Source of the DNA: Bacteroidales bacterium
GTDB lineage: Bacteria > Bacteroidota > Bacteroidia > Bacteroidales > UBA932
Length of the DNA: 64,000 nt
Assembly (NCBI GenBank): GCA_016281015.1
Contig: JAEEHS010000007.1
Span: forward strand, 30,829-94,828
Reading direction: 5' to 3'
Under the pieces are notes generated by a model. It saw only the letters and a program-made list of their open reading frames with translations. It was not told where the DNA came from and ran no database searches. Shown piece after piece: positions 27,020 to 34,168 of the stretch (the stretch's first letter is position 1; every line of letters starts with the position of its first letter). Position numbers and translations under genes: made by a program.

Positions 27020-27544
27020 ATGACGGATATCCTGAAAATCAAGGCTTTTGCCTTCGATGTCGATGGTGTGGCCACGGACGGCGACATCCTCTGTAACCCG
27101 GACGGCGATCTTCTCCGCACCTATGATGCCAAGGACGGTTTCGGCATCCGGATGGCCTGCATGAACGGCTATCCGGTGGCCGTCATTACCGGCGGCCGTT
27201 CGGAAAGTATCCTTAAACGCATGCTCACGAGCGGCGTTCGTCCGGAAAATGTCTATCTCGGTTCCCGGAACAAAATCGAGGATTTCATGGACTTCTGTTC
27301 CCGCGTCCATCTGCAGCCGGATGAGGTCATGTACTTCGGAGACGATATCCCGGATATCGAAGTCATGCAGGCCTGCGGCTGCGGAGTATGCCCCAGCGAT
27401 GCCATGGAGGATGTCCGTGCCATCGCAGATATCGTGTCTCCCCGGCCGGGCGGAAAAGGCTGCCTGAGGCACGCGATGGAACAGGTCATGAAAGCCCAGG
27501 GACGCTGGAATTTCGATTCGCTCCTCTATAAAAAACTCTTCTGA
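27020..27544 (+). CDS. kdsC: KDO-8-phosphate phosphatase (KdsC, HAD family)
   Basis: 174 residues from the ATG at 27020. The HAD motif I is FAFDVDGVATDG, motif II VAVITGGRSES, and motif IV YFGDDIPDIEVMQACG. There is no cap domain, matching the tetrameric C0-type KdsC. It removes phosphate from KDO-8-P during lipopolysaccharide core synthesis in the cytoplasm. It follows the DUF3467 gene by 1 bp and shares TGATG with maf. A longer open frame starting at 26876 is out of frame with the upstream gene and is rejected. Confidence 0.9.
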   Translation: MTDILKIKAFAFDVDGVATDGDILCNPDGDLLRTYDAKDGFGIRMACMNGYPVAVITGGRSESILKRMLTSGVRPENVYLGSRNKIEDFMDFCSRVHLQPDEVMYFGDDIPDIEVMQACGCGVCPSDAMEDVRAIADIVSPRPGGKGCLRHAMEQVMKAQGRWNFDSLLYKKLF

Positions 27545-28149
27545 TGGATCTTCACGGAAAGCATGTCATCCTGGGCAGCGGATCTCCGAGACGCCAGGAG
27601 CTTATGAAGCTCCTGGATATTGATTTTGAAGTAGATACAAATAATGACTTCAAGGAGTCCTTTGGGCCGGAAGTTCCCTACGACCAGGTCCCCCGCCTCA
27701 TGTCGGAAGGAAAGTCTCGCGGCTTTCACCGCCCCCTCGAAGCGAATGAAATCCTCATCACCGCCGACACGATGGTCATCCTTCCGCCGGAAGGCGGCCG
27801 CAAGGGCGAGATTCTCGGCAAGCCCCATGACCGGGAAGACGCATGCCGGATGCTACGCGACCTGTCCGGCCGAAAGCACCACGTAACGACGGCTGTCACC
27901 CTGCGGACCGGACGGAAGACGGAGACCTTCATGGACACGACCCAGGTCTGGTTCAAAGCACTCAGCGAAGAGGAAATCTCCTATTACATAGACCATTACA
28001 AGCCCTACGACAAGGCCGGGGCCTACGCCATCCAGGAATGGATCGGCGCCGTCGGCATCTCGCGGATTGACGGTTCTTATTTCAATGTCGTGGGGTTCCC
28101 CGTCCAGCGGGTCTACGAAGAGCTCGTCAGGCTTGCAGCTTCTTTTTGA
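27544..28149 (+). CDS. maf: Maf-family nucleotide pyrophosphatase
   Basis: 201 residues. HVILGSGSPRRQELMKLL is the Maf N-terminal signature (SxSPRRxELL). ILITADTMVIL carries the catalytic Asp region and YDKAGAYAIQEWIGA the C-terminal active-site loop. It hydrolyses non-canonical nucleoside triphosphates such as m5UTP or dTTP as house-cleaning and has been linked to septum control. The start overlaps the kdsC stop. The 3' end overlaps the convergent threonine dehydrogenase gene by 23 bp. Confidence 0.92.
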   Translation: MDLHGKHVILGSGSPRRQELMKLLDIDFEVDTNNDFKESFGPEVPYDQVPRLMSEGKSRGFHRPLEANEILITADTMVILPPEGGRKGEILGKPHDREDACRMLRDLSGRKHHVTTAVTLRTGRKTETFMDTTQVWFKALSEEEISYYIDHYKPYDKAGAYAIQEWIGAVGISRIDGSYFNVVGFPVQRVYEELVRLAASF

Positions 28150-29083
28150 GACAGCGGATCATATCGACGGTCATGGAATCCAGATCGTAGGTCGGTTTCC
28201 AGTCCCATTCCCTTCGCGCACAGCTGTCGTCCATGCTGTCGGGCCAGGAATTGGCAATCGCCTGCCGGACCGGATCCACCTCATAGCGGACTTTCAGGCC
28301 GGGAATATACTCCCGGATCTTGGCGAACAGGGTTTCCGGCTCGAAACTCATGGACGCGATATTGAAGGAGTTGCGGTGAACCAGGCGGGAGGGATCCGCT
28401 TCCAGCAGGTCCACGGCCGCCTGCAGCGCATCCGGCATGTACATCATGTCCATGTACGTCCCCGGTGCGATCGGGCAGACGAACTCCTCCCCTTTCACAG
28501 CCGAATAGTACACCTCGACGGCATAGTCGGTCGTGCCGCCGCCCGGCAGGGTGACATTGGATATCAAGCCGGGAAAACGGACGGAACGGGTATCCACGCC
28601 GTATTTATGGAAATAATAATCGCTCAGAAGTTCCGTGGCGACTTTCGTTACGCCATACATGGAACGCGGACGCTGGATGGTGTCCTGCGGCGTCCCCACA
28701 TGCGGGGTTTCCGGGCCGAACGACCCGATGGACGAAGGGGTAAAAACCGCACAGCCTTTCTCACGGGCCACTTCCAGAATGTTCAGAAGGCCGTTCATCT
28801 GGATATCCCAGGCCAGGAGCGGTTTCTTCTCAGCGACAGCGGAAAGCAACGCAGCCAAGTTGTAAATGGTGTCGATCCGGTACTTGCTAACGATCTCGGC
28901 GAGGGCCTTGGCATCCCGGACATCGGCCACTTCGGCCGGTCCGCTTTCCAGCAGTTCCCCTTTCGGCTCCGCCCCGGGTATATAACCGGCAACAACCGTA
29001 CTGCCGTCGATTTCCCGGCGGATTTTCATGGTCAGTTCCGATCCGATCTGCCCGGTAGAACCGATAACGAGTACATTCTTCAT
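28127..29083 (-). CDS. tdh: SDR-type L-threonine 3-dehydrogenase
   Basis: 318 residues from ATG 29081-29083 (MKNVLVIGSTGQIGSELT, the Rossmann glycine motif). The catalytic pair is SMYGVTKVATELL (YxxxK), with FTPSSIGSFGPETPH upstream as the serine region. This extended-SDR, GalE-like enzyme type is the Bacteroidota TDH, unrelated to zinc-dependent E. coli Tdh. It oxidises threonine to 2-amino-3-ketobutyrate. The kbl gene, which acts on that product, is the divergent neighbour, which strongly supports the assignment over a sugar epimerase. Confidence 0.88.
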   Translation of the reverse strand: MKNVLVIGSTGQIGSELTMKIRREIDGSTVVAGYIPGAEPKGELLESGPAEVADVRDAKALAEIVSKYRIDTIYNLAALLSAVAEKKPLLAWDIQMNGLLNILEVAREKGCAVFTPSSIGSFGPETPHVGTPQDTIQRPRSMYGVTKVATELLSDYYFHKYGVDTRSVRFPGLISNVTLPGGGTTDYAVEVYYSAVKGEEFVCPIAPGTYMDMMYMPDALQAAVDLLEADPSRLVHRNSFNIASMSFEPETLFAKIREYIPGLKVRYEVDPVRQAIANSWPDSMDDSCARREWDWKPTYDLDSMTVDMIRCLKKKLQA

Positions 29084-29103
29084 TCCCGATGTGATTAGCA
29101 AGG

Positions 29104-29161
29104 CAAATTTAGTGAATTTTCAGAAAAGATATGCATTATCCCGAGAAAATCCATAAATTTG
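29104..29161. promoter_or_regulatory. Divergent tdh/kbl promoter region
   Basis: TAAATTTG occurs on the minus strand at 29111-29104, 20 bp before the tdh ATG, and on the plus strand at 29154-29161, 33 bp before the kbl ATG. Both are exact TAnnTTTG boxes and even share the same variable bases. This suggests matched expression of the two threonine-degradation genes. Confidence 0.55.
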
Positions 29162-29194
29162 AAAACAGAAACTAACTAACCATCCATAATTATT

Positions 29195-30382
29195 ATGTAC
29201 GGAAAATTCCAAACTTATCTTCAGAATGAGCTGCGCGCCATCGAGGGGGCCGGACTTTATAAGAAAGAACGCATCATCGCTTCGCCCCAGGGAGCGGAAA
29301 TCACCCTGGAGGATGGCAGCAAGGCATTGAACTTCTGCGCGAACAACTATCTGGGGCTCGCCGACAGTGAGCGCCTCGTCGCCGCCGCTGAGAAAGCCAT
29401 GAAACAGCGTGGCTACGGTATGTCCTCGGTCCGCTTCATCTGCGGCACCCAGGACCTTCACCGGCAACTGGAGAAAGCGGTGGCCGCCTATTTCCATACC
29501 GATGACGCAATCCTCTATGCCGCCTGCTTTGACGCCAACGGCGGAGTCTTCGAGCCCTTGTTGACCGCAGAGGATGCCATCATTTCGGACTCCCTGAACC
29601 ACGCCTCCATCATCGACGGCGTCCGCCTGTGCAAGGCCCAGCGCTTCCGCTATGCCAATGCCGACATGGCGGACCTGGAAGAGAAGCTGAAGGAGGCCCA
29701 GAGCTGCCGCTTCCGCATCATTGTCACAGACGGGGTTTTCTCCATGGACGGCAATGTCGCCCCGATGGACAAAATCTGCGACCTCGCCGAAAAATATGAT
29801 GCCATGGTGATGGTCGATGAAAGCCACAGCGCTGGCGTCGTCGGAGCGACGGGACACGGCGTAGCCGAACAGTTCGGCGTCTACGGACGGATCGATATCT
29901 TCACCGGCACCCTCGGCAAAGCCTTCGGCGGTGCTGTCGGCGGTTTCACGACCGGCCGTCAGGAAATTATCGACATGCTGCGCCAGCGCAGCCGTCCTTA
30001 CCTGTTCTCCAACTCCATCCCGCCGATGATCGCCGCCGCCGGTATTGAAATGTTCAAGATGCTCGGGGAATCGGACGAACTCCATGCCCGCCTTCAGGAG
30101 AATGTCAATCACTTCCGCGACAAGATGCTCGCTGCCGGCTTCGACATCAAGCCGACCCAGAGCGCCATCTGCGCGGTCATGCTCTATGATGCGCCCCTTT
30201 CCCAGAAATTCGCGGCGAAAATGGCCCAGGAGGGCATTTTTGTCACCGGTTTCTACTACCCCGTGGTCCCGAAAGGACAGGCCCGGATCCGGGTCCAGCT
30301 CTCGGCCGCCCACAAGAAGGAGCACCTGGACAAAGCCATCGCCGCTTTTATCAAAGTCGGCAAAGAACTTGGAGTCATTTAG
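29195..30382 (+). CDS. kbl: 2-amino-3-ketobutyrate CoA ligase (glycine C-acetyltransferase)
   Basis: 395 residues, close to E. coli Kbl along the whole chain: GSKALNFCANNYLGLADSE, SSVRFICGTQDLHRQLE, AIISDSLNHASIIDGVRLCK, MVMVDESHSAGVVG, and the PLP lysine in TGTLGKAFGGAVGG. It cleaves 2-amino-3-ketobutyrate with CoA into glycine and acetyl-CoA. Together with tdh it turns threonine into glycine, which the gcv operon in this window could then oxidise. Serine palmitoyltransferase belongs to the same fold family, but the near-identity to Kbl motifs argues against it. A strong terminator follows. Confidence 0.93.
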   Translation: MYGKFQTYLQNELRAIEGAGLYKKERIIASPQGAEITLEDGSKALNFCANNYLGLADSERLVAAAEKAMKQRGYGMSSVRFICGTQDLHRQLEKAVAAYFHTDDAILYAACFDANGGVFEPLLTAEDAIISDSLNHASIIDGVRLCKAQRFRYANADMADLEEKLKEAQSCRFRIIVTDGVFSMDGNVAPMDKICDLAEKYDAMVMVDESHSAGVVGATGHGVAEQFGVYGRIDIFTGTLGKAFGGAVGGFTTGRQEIIDMLRQRSRPYLFSNSIPPMIAAAGIEMFKMLGESDELHARLQENVNHFRDKMLAAGFDIKPTQSAICAVMLYDAPLSQKFAAKMAQEGIFVTGFYYPVVPKGQARIRVQLSAAHKKEHLDKAIAAFIKVGKELGVI

Positions 30383-30463
30383 TAAATCGTCCATATTGCT
30401 TACAATTTGTAACTGATATTTACAAATAATTGCAGCAATCGTTTGTACACAGGGCGAACAAGC

Positions 30464-30500
30464 ATTAGGATTGGCACACGGCTGCCAATCCTAATTTTTT
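30464..30500 (+). terminator. Rho-independent terminator of kbl
   Basis: ATTAGGATTGGCA (30464-30476) pairs perfectly over 13 bp with TGCCAATCCTAAT (30483-30495) around the 6-nt loop CACGGC. A run of six T ends at 30500. It is the strongest terminator in the window. Just upstream (30400-30412) is the 13-bp palindrome TTACAATTTGTAA. Confidence 0.92.
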
Positions 30501-30577
30501 TAATTACTTTTATTTGACTAATAATCAGCGACTTATAAAAATCTTAAAAAAATTTCAAAAAAATCTTTTGAAAAAAA

Positions 30578-30608
30578 TTTGCAAATTCAAAAAATTGACG
30601 TACCTTTG
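30578..30608 (+). promoter_or_regulatory. Full consensus promoter TTTG-N19-TACCTTTG
   Basis: TTTG at 30578-30581 and TACCTTTG at 30601-30608 are separated by exactly 19 bp, a complete match to the Bacteroidota -33/-7 consensus, within an A/T-rich upstream element. No start codon with a credible gene follows for 178 bp. Instead a terminator-like hairpin appears about 110 bases downstream, pointing to a small RNA. Confidence 0.8.
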
Positions 30609-30613
30609 TATCC

Positions 30614-30727
30614 GGATTGAGGGAGTGAGGTTCTCTCACCTGCTCAGTCTATTGGTTATTAGTTTTAGTGTTATTAATTATGTGGTTAGTGAGAGCGTCC
30701 GCCTGTGAAGGCCGACACTCTTTTTTT
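30614..30727 (+). ncRNA. Candidate small RNA of about 114 nt, possibly 6S-like
   Basis: The RNA would start near 30614 and end in the T run 30721-30727. Two long-range stems can form: GAGGGAGTG (30619-30627) with CACTCTTTT (30716-30724, counting G-U pairs), and CTCTCAC (30632-30638) with GTGAGAG (30689-30695). Between them lies a large asymmetric bubble holding a GCC/GGC hairpin. The end can alternatively fold into a terminator hairpin (30693-30720). A stem, open bubble, stem layout and this length recall the 6S-Flavo class I know from Bacteroidota, but I could not compare with the family model. The boundaries are estimates. Confidence 0.5.
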
Positions 30728-30786
30728 GCATATATTCCAATTATGTTGTAATTTAGTCCCATGATACAACGTACTAAAACCCAGAT

Positions 30787-31764
30787 ATGAAAAAGATCAT
30801 CCCTCCCGTAGACAAGGCGCTCCTCAAGGCGGAGCTAACGCCAAAGAACCTGTTCCGCGCCACGAACCGGGCTGGAAACGAACTCTACATCGTCGGTCCG
30901 GAATCCGTCAACGTCATCCGGGAAATCGGCCGTCTCCGTGAGATTGCCTTCCGCAACGACGGAGGCGGAACCGGGCAAGCGCTGGATATTGACAAATTCG
31001 ACACCGACCCGGCTTACGGCTACAAGCAGTTGGTCCTTTGGGATCCCACACGCGAGGAAATCATCGGCGGATACCGCTTCTGCATCTGCGACGAGGCTGT
31101 CTTCGACCGCTTCGGTCAGCCCATCCTGACCTCCTCGCACATGTTCCACTTCAGCCGGAAGTTTATCCAGAACTATCTTCCCCATACCGTGGAACTGGGA
31201 CGCAGTTTCATCTCTGTTGAATACCAGAGTTCCAAAAGCGGCGCCAAGGGCCTGTATGCCCTCGACAATCTCTTTGACGGCCTGGTGTCCCTCAGGGCAG
31301 CCTATGCCCCGCGCGTGAAATACTATTTCGGAAAAATGACCATCTATCCGAGCTATCCCGAGGAGGCCCGCGAGATGATCATGTATTTCCTGAAGAAGTA
31401 TTTCGGAAAGAACGCGGACCTGATTGATATCCGGAAAGAGGTGAAAATCAGCAATCCACGCCGCTTCTCGAAAATCTTTCATGGCAGTAATTACAAGGAA
31501 GACTACAAGACCCTGAAGACGGAAGTGCTGAAATTCGGCGTCAGCATTCCTCCGCTGGTCAATTCCTATATGAACCTGTCTCCTTCTATGATTTACTTCG
31601 GTACGGGCATCAACGACGAGTTCGCCGATGTGCTGGACTCCGGCATCCTGATTTCCTATGACGGATTGTATCCGGAGAAAATCGTCCGCCATGCCGAATC
31701 CTTCCTCAAAGAAAGCCTGAGGGCTTTCCGAAACAGGCTGAGACGTTTGCAACGGAAGAAATAA
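30787..31764 (+). CDS. GlsB-like amino-acid N-acyltransferase (OlsB/hemolysin-type GNAT)
   Basis: 325 residues with no signal peptide. YIVGPESVNVIREIGRLREIAFRNDGGG and LVLWDPTREEIIGGYRFCI match the acyl-ACP-dependent N-acyltransferases (OlsB-like). VELGRSFISVEYQ is the acyl-binding block and LDNLFDGLV follows. In Bacteroides the homologue GlsB N-acylates glycine with a 3-hydroxy fatty acid to begin glycine-lipid synthesis. The acyltransferase two genes downstream resembles GlsA, the second enzyme. A phosphotransferase gene lies between them. Substrate glycine rather than serine or ornithine is inferred from the family. Confidence 0.75.
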   Translation: MKKIIPPVDKALLKAELTPKNLFRATNRAGNELYIVGPESVNVIREIGRLREIAFRNDGGGTGQALDIDKFDTDPAYGYKQLVLWDPTREEIIGGYRFCICDEAVFDRFGQPILTSSHMFHFSRKFIQNYLPHTVELGRSFISVEYQSSKSGAKGLYALDNLFDGLVSLRAAYAPRVKYYFGKMTIYPSYPEEAREMIMYFLKKYFGKNADLIDIRKEVKISNPRRFSKIFHGSNYKEDYKTLKTEVLKFGVSIPPLVNSYMNLSPSMIYFGTGINDEFADVLDSGILISYDGLYPEKIVRHAESFLKESLRAFRNRLRRLQRKK

Positions 31765-31778
31765 TCCCATTTTTTTCG

Positions 31779-31786
31779 TATCTTTG
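31779..31786 (+). promoter_or_regulatory. -7 promoter box TATCTTTG inside the lipid operon
   Basis: TATCTTTG lies 22 bp before the ATG of the CDP-alcohol phosphatidyltransferase gene and 14 bp after the GlsB-like stop. The four downstream genes can therefore be made without the GlsB-like protein. Confidence 0.5.
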
Positions 31787-31808
31787 TCTCCCTTATTTAT
31801 TGGATTCA

Positions 31809-32513
31809 ATGGAAGAAAAAAAACAAGCAGCGAGAATTCAGACCTCGATTCTGAATGGTTTAGAGAAAAAAATTCTGGTATGGATGGCAGAGCGTATGCC
31901 CCGCTGGGTCACCTCTGACATGTTGACTTTCATCGGTTTTGTCGGTGCCTGTGTCATCGCGACCGGCTATGCCCTTTCCAACTTGAGCCTCCAATGGCTC
32001 TGGCTCTCTTCTTTCGGCTTTTTGCTGAACTGGTTCGGTGATTCGATGGACGGATCGCTCGCCCGCGTCAGGAATACCCAGCGCAAGACTTACGGCTTTT
32101 TCATCGACCACAATGTCGATGTCATCAATGAGACTATCATGTTTGTGGGCGTGGGGATGAGCCCGCTCATCAACCTGAGCTTTGCCATGCTCGCCCTGGT
32201 CGCCTACTTCATGCTGAGCGTTTATGTCTACATCGACTGCCACCTCAAAGGCGAGATGAAACTGACCTACGGCGGTCTCGGGCCCACGGAATTCCGCCTG
32301 CTCGTCGTCCTGGTCAACACCTTGTACATCTTTATCCCCTGGCTGACCGAATGGAAGGTGGAAATGACGATTTTCCACAACGAGTTCCAGGTCGGACTGA
32401 TGGATTATGTCGCCGTGGCGGTTTCCTTCCTGATCTTCGGTTTCTACCTGGTCAGTTTCTTCAAGGACGCCAAGTATTTCGCGAGAATAGATCCTCCTAA
32501 AAAACAGGAATAA
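31809..32513 (+). CDS. CDP-alcohol phosphatidyltransferase family protein
   Basis: 234 residues from ATG 31809 (MEEKKQAARIQTSILNGLE). The family signature is present as GDSMDGSLARVRN followed by GFFIDHNVD, giving the metal-binding aspartates D..DG..AR...G...D...D, with nine rather than eight residues between AR and G. Six membrane helices are predicted by eye. It would transfer a phospho-group from a CDP-linked donor to an alcohol in the inner membrane. The acceptor is unknown; inositol, glycerol phosphate or a novel head group are all possible. It overlaps the GlsA-like gene (TAATG). Confidence 0.85.
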   Translation: MEEKKQAARIQTSILNGLEKKILVWMAERMPRWVTSDMLTFIGFVGACVIATGYALSNLSLQWLWLSSFGFLLNWFGDSMDGSLARVRNTQRKTYGFFIDHNVDVINETIMFVGVGMSPLINLSFAMLALVAYFMLSVYVYIDCHLKGEMKLTYGGLGPTEFRLLVVLVNTLYIFIPWLTEWKVEMTIFHNEFQVGLMDYVAVAVSFLIFGFYLVSFFKDAKYFARIDPPKKQE

Positions 32514-33382
32514 TGCCCGTCATCACCCCGGAAGAAGCCTCTCGCCTTTCCCCTGTCTTCAAAGGCCGGGCCGGGCGGCTTTTGTTCCGGGCGGGTCTGG
32601 CTCTGACCGGCATCGGAAAGGTCAACGACCTCTATGACCGGGTCCAGCAGCGCGGCTGTGCCCCCGGACCGGACTTTGCCAAAGGAATCCTGGACGATGC
32701 CGGCGTCGATTTCGCCATCGGCCATCCCGAGCGGCTGGAGCAGCTCCCCTCCGGCGCGTTCATTACCATCTCCAACCACATCTACGGCCATCTGGACGGC
32801 ATCTGCCTCGTGGATCTCGTCGGCCATGTCCGTCCCAAGGCCAAGGTGCTGGTCAACCAGCTCCTGATGTGGATCCGGGACCTGAGCGGGAGTTTCATTT
32901 CCGTCGACCCCAAGACAAACGCCTCGACCGGCGTTTCCGCGACGTCCGTCAACGGAATCAAAGCCGCCCTGGAGCAGCTCCACTCCGGCGAGCCGCTCTG
33001 TCTCTTCCCCTCCGGCGCCGTTGCCGACCTGAGGCCCCGGGACCGCTGGCGCATCAGCGAACGCGCGTGGCAGGATTCCGCCATCCGGCTGATCCAGCGC
33101 GCCCGCGTTCCCGTCATCCCCATCCGTTTTCCGGACCGGAATTCCAACTTCTATTACGGTCTCGGCCTGATCGACTACCGCGTCCGTTTTGCCCGGCTCT
33201 TCCACGAAGTGTTCAACAAACGCGGCACCCACCCCCGGGTCGTCATCGGGACGACCATTTCGCCGGAAGAGCTGGCCGCCCACAAGGACTTGAACGAATG
33301 TAAAGCCTTCCTTCGCAGCAGCGTGTACGACATGCCGCTGCCCGAAGAATATACCTTACGAAGCGAATTATGGAAAAAGTAA
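32513..33382 (+). CDS. GlsA-like PlsC-family acyltransferase
   Basis: 289 residues. TISNHIYGHLDGICLVD is acyltransferase block I with the His and the Asp five residues apart, as in the NHxxGGLDG of Bacteroidota relatives. PLCLFPSGAVADLRPRDRW resembles block III (FPEGxxS) with Ser-Gly in place of Glu-Gly. RVPVIPIRFPDRNS is block IV. The GlsB-like enzyme upstream makes this a candidate for the O-acylation step of glycine-lipid synthesis. The start shares TAATG with the upstream gene and the end overlaps the SDR gene by 13 bp. Confidence 0.75.
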   Translation: MPVITPEEASRLSPVFKGRAGRLLFRAGLALTGIGKVNDLYDRVQQRGCAPGPDFAKGILDDAGVDFAIGHPERLEQLPSGAFITISNHIYGHLDGICLVDLVGHVRPKAKVLVNQLLMWIRDLSGSFISVDPKTNASTGVSATSVNGIKAALEQLHSGEPLCLFPSGAVADLRPRDRWRISERAWQDSAIRLIQRARVPVIPIRFPDRNSNFYYGLGLIDYRVRFARLFHEVFNKRGTHPRVVIGTTISPEELAAHKDLNECKAFLRSSVYDMPLPEEYTLRSELWKK

Positions 33383-34167
33383 AAATTGTACTTCTGACAG
33401 GCGGCAGCAGCGGTATCGGTGCAGCAACGGCGAAACTCCTCGCCGCTTCCGGCATGAAGGTCTATGCCGGAAGCCGCCGCGGCACGACCGAGAAACCCGC
33501 GCCCGGCGTGATTCCCATCCGCATGGACGTCAATGACGAGGCGTCTGTCAAGGCCGCCGTCGCGGAAGTCATTTCCCGGGAAGGACGCCTGGACGCCCTG
33601 ATCTGCAATGCCGGGAACGGGATCTACGGCCCGGTGGAGGGTTCCACGGTGGAGGATGCGCGCTATCAGTTTGAAACGACCTATTTCGGCTCCCTCCGCT
33701 GTATCCAGGCCTGTCTGGGGCAGATGCGTGCCCAGGGATTTGGCCGCATCATCACCGTCACCTCTGTGATGGCCATCCTGCCGCTCCCCTTCCAGGGCTT
33801 CTATTCCTCGGTAAAAGCCGCCATGCTCTCGCTCTCCGAGAGTTTGTCCCTGGAACTGGAAGGCAGCGGCATCCAGTGCTGCAGTATCCTTCCTGGCGAC
33901 GTGAAGACCGGCTTTACCGCAGCCCGCAAACAGGCTCTGATCCCTCCCGCCTACCAGGAATGGGCAGACAGGAATTTGAGGAAAATCGAAAAAGATGAAC
34001 AAGGCGGGATGGAGCCGGAGGTGATCGGCCGCGCCATCCTGAGGCAGCTTCGGCGCCGCAAGATGCGGGTCCGCTACATTCCCCGGATCGACTATGGCCT
34101 TGTCGGCATCCTGGTCCGCATCGTCCCCGAATCCCTGAAACTCTGGATTATCAGGAAGTTATACTAA
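33370..34167 (+). CDS. Short-chain dehydrogenase/reductase
   Basis: 265 residues, classical SDR. TGGSSGIGAATAKLL is the NAD(P) glycine motif, ICNAGNGIYG the NAG motif, TVTSVMAILPLPFQGFYSSVK the Ser-Tyr-Lys active site, and PGDVKTGF the PG motif. The C-terminal helix (VGILVRIVPESLKLWIIRKLY) is hydrophobic and basic and may anchor it to the membrane, as in 3-ketosphinganine reductases. It sits in the lipid operon, so a 3-keto-acyl or keto-lipid substrate is likely but unproven. The ATG lies inside the end of the preceding gene. Confidence 0.85.
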   Translation: MEKVKIVLLTGGSSGIGAATAKLLAASGMKVYAGSRRGTTEKPAPGVIPIRMDVNDEASVKAAVAEVISREGRLDALICNAGNGIYGPVEGSTVEDARYQFETTYFGSLRCIQACLGQMRAQGFGRIITVTSVMAILPLPFQGFYSSVKAAMLSLSESLSLELEGSGIQCCSILPGDVKTGFTAARKQALIPPAYQEWADRNLRKIEKDEQGGMEPEVIGRAILRQLRRRKMRVRYIPRIDYGLVGILVRIVPESLKLWIIRKLY

Positions 34168-34168
34168 A

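Noticed and set aside
29195-30382. Possible serine palmitoyltransferase starting a sphingolipid cluster with the lipid genes downstream
   Set aside because: The motifs match Kbl nearly throughout, tdh is the divergent neighbour, and a strong terminator separates it from the lipid operon.
30514-30708. 64-codon open frame across the small-RNA region
   Set aside because: It starts upstream of the consensus promoter, has Lys/Leu-rich low-complexity translation of AT-rich DNA, and overlaps a better-supported RNA structure.
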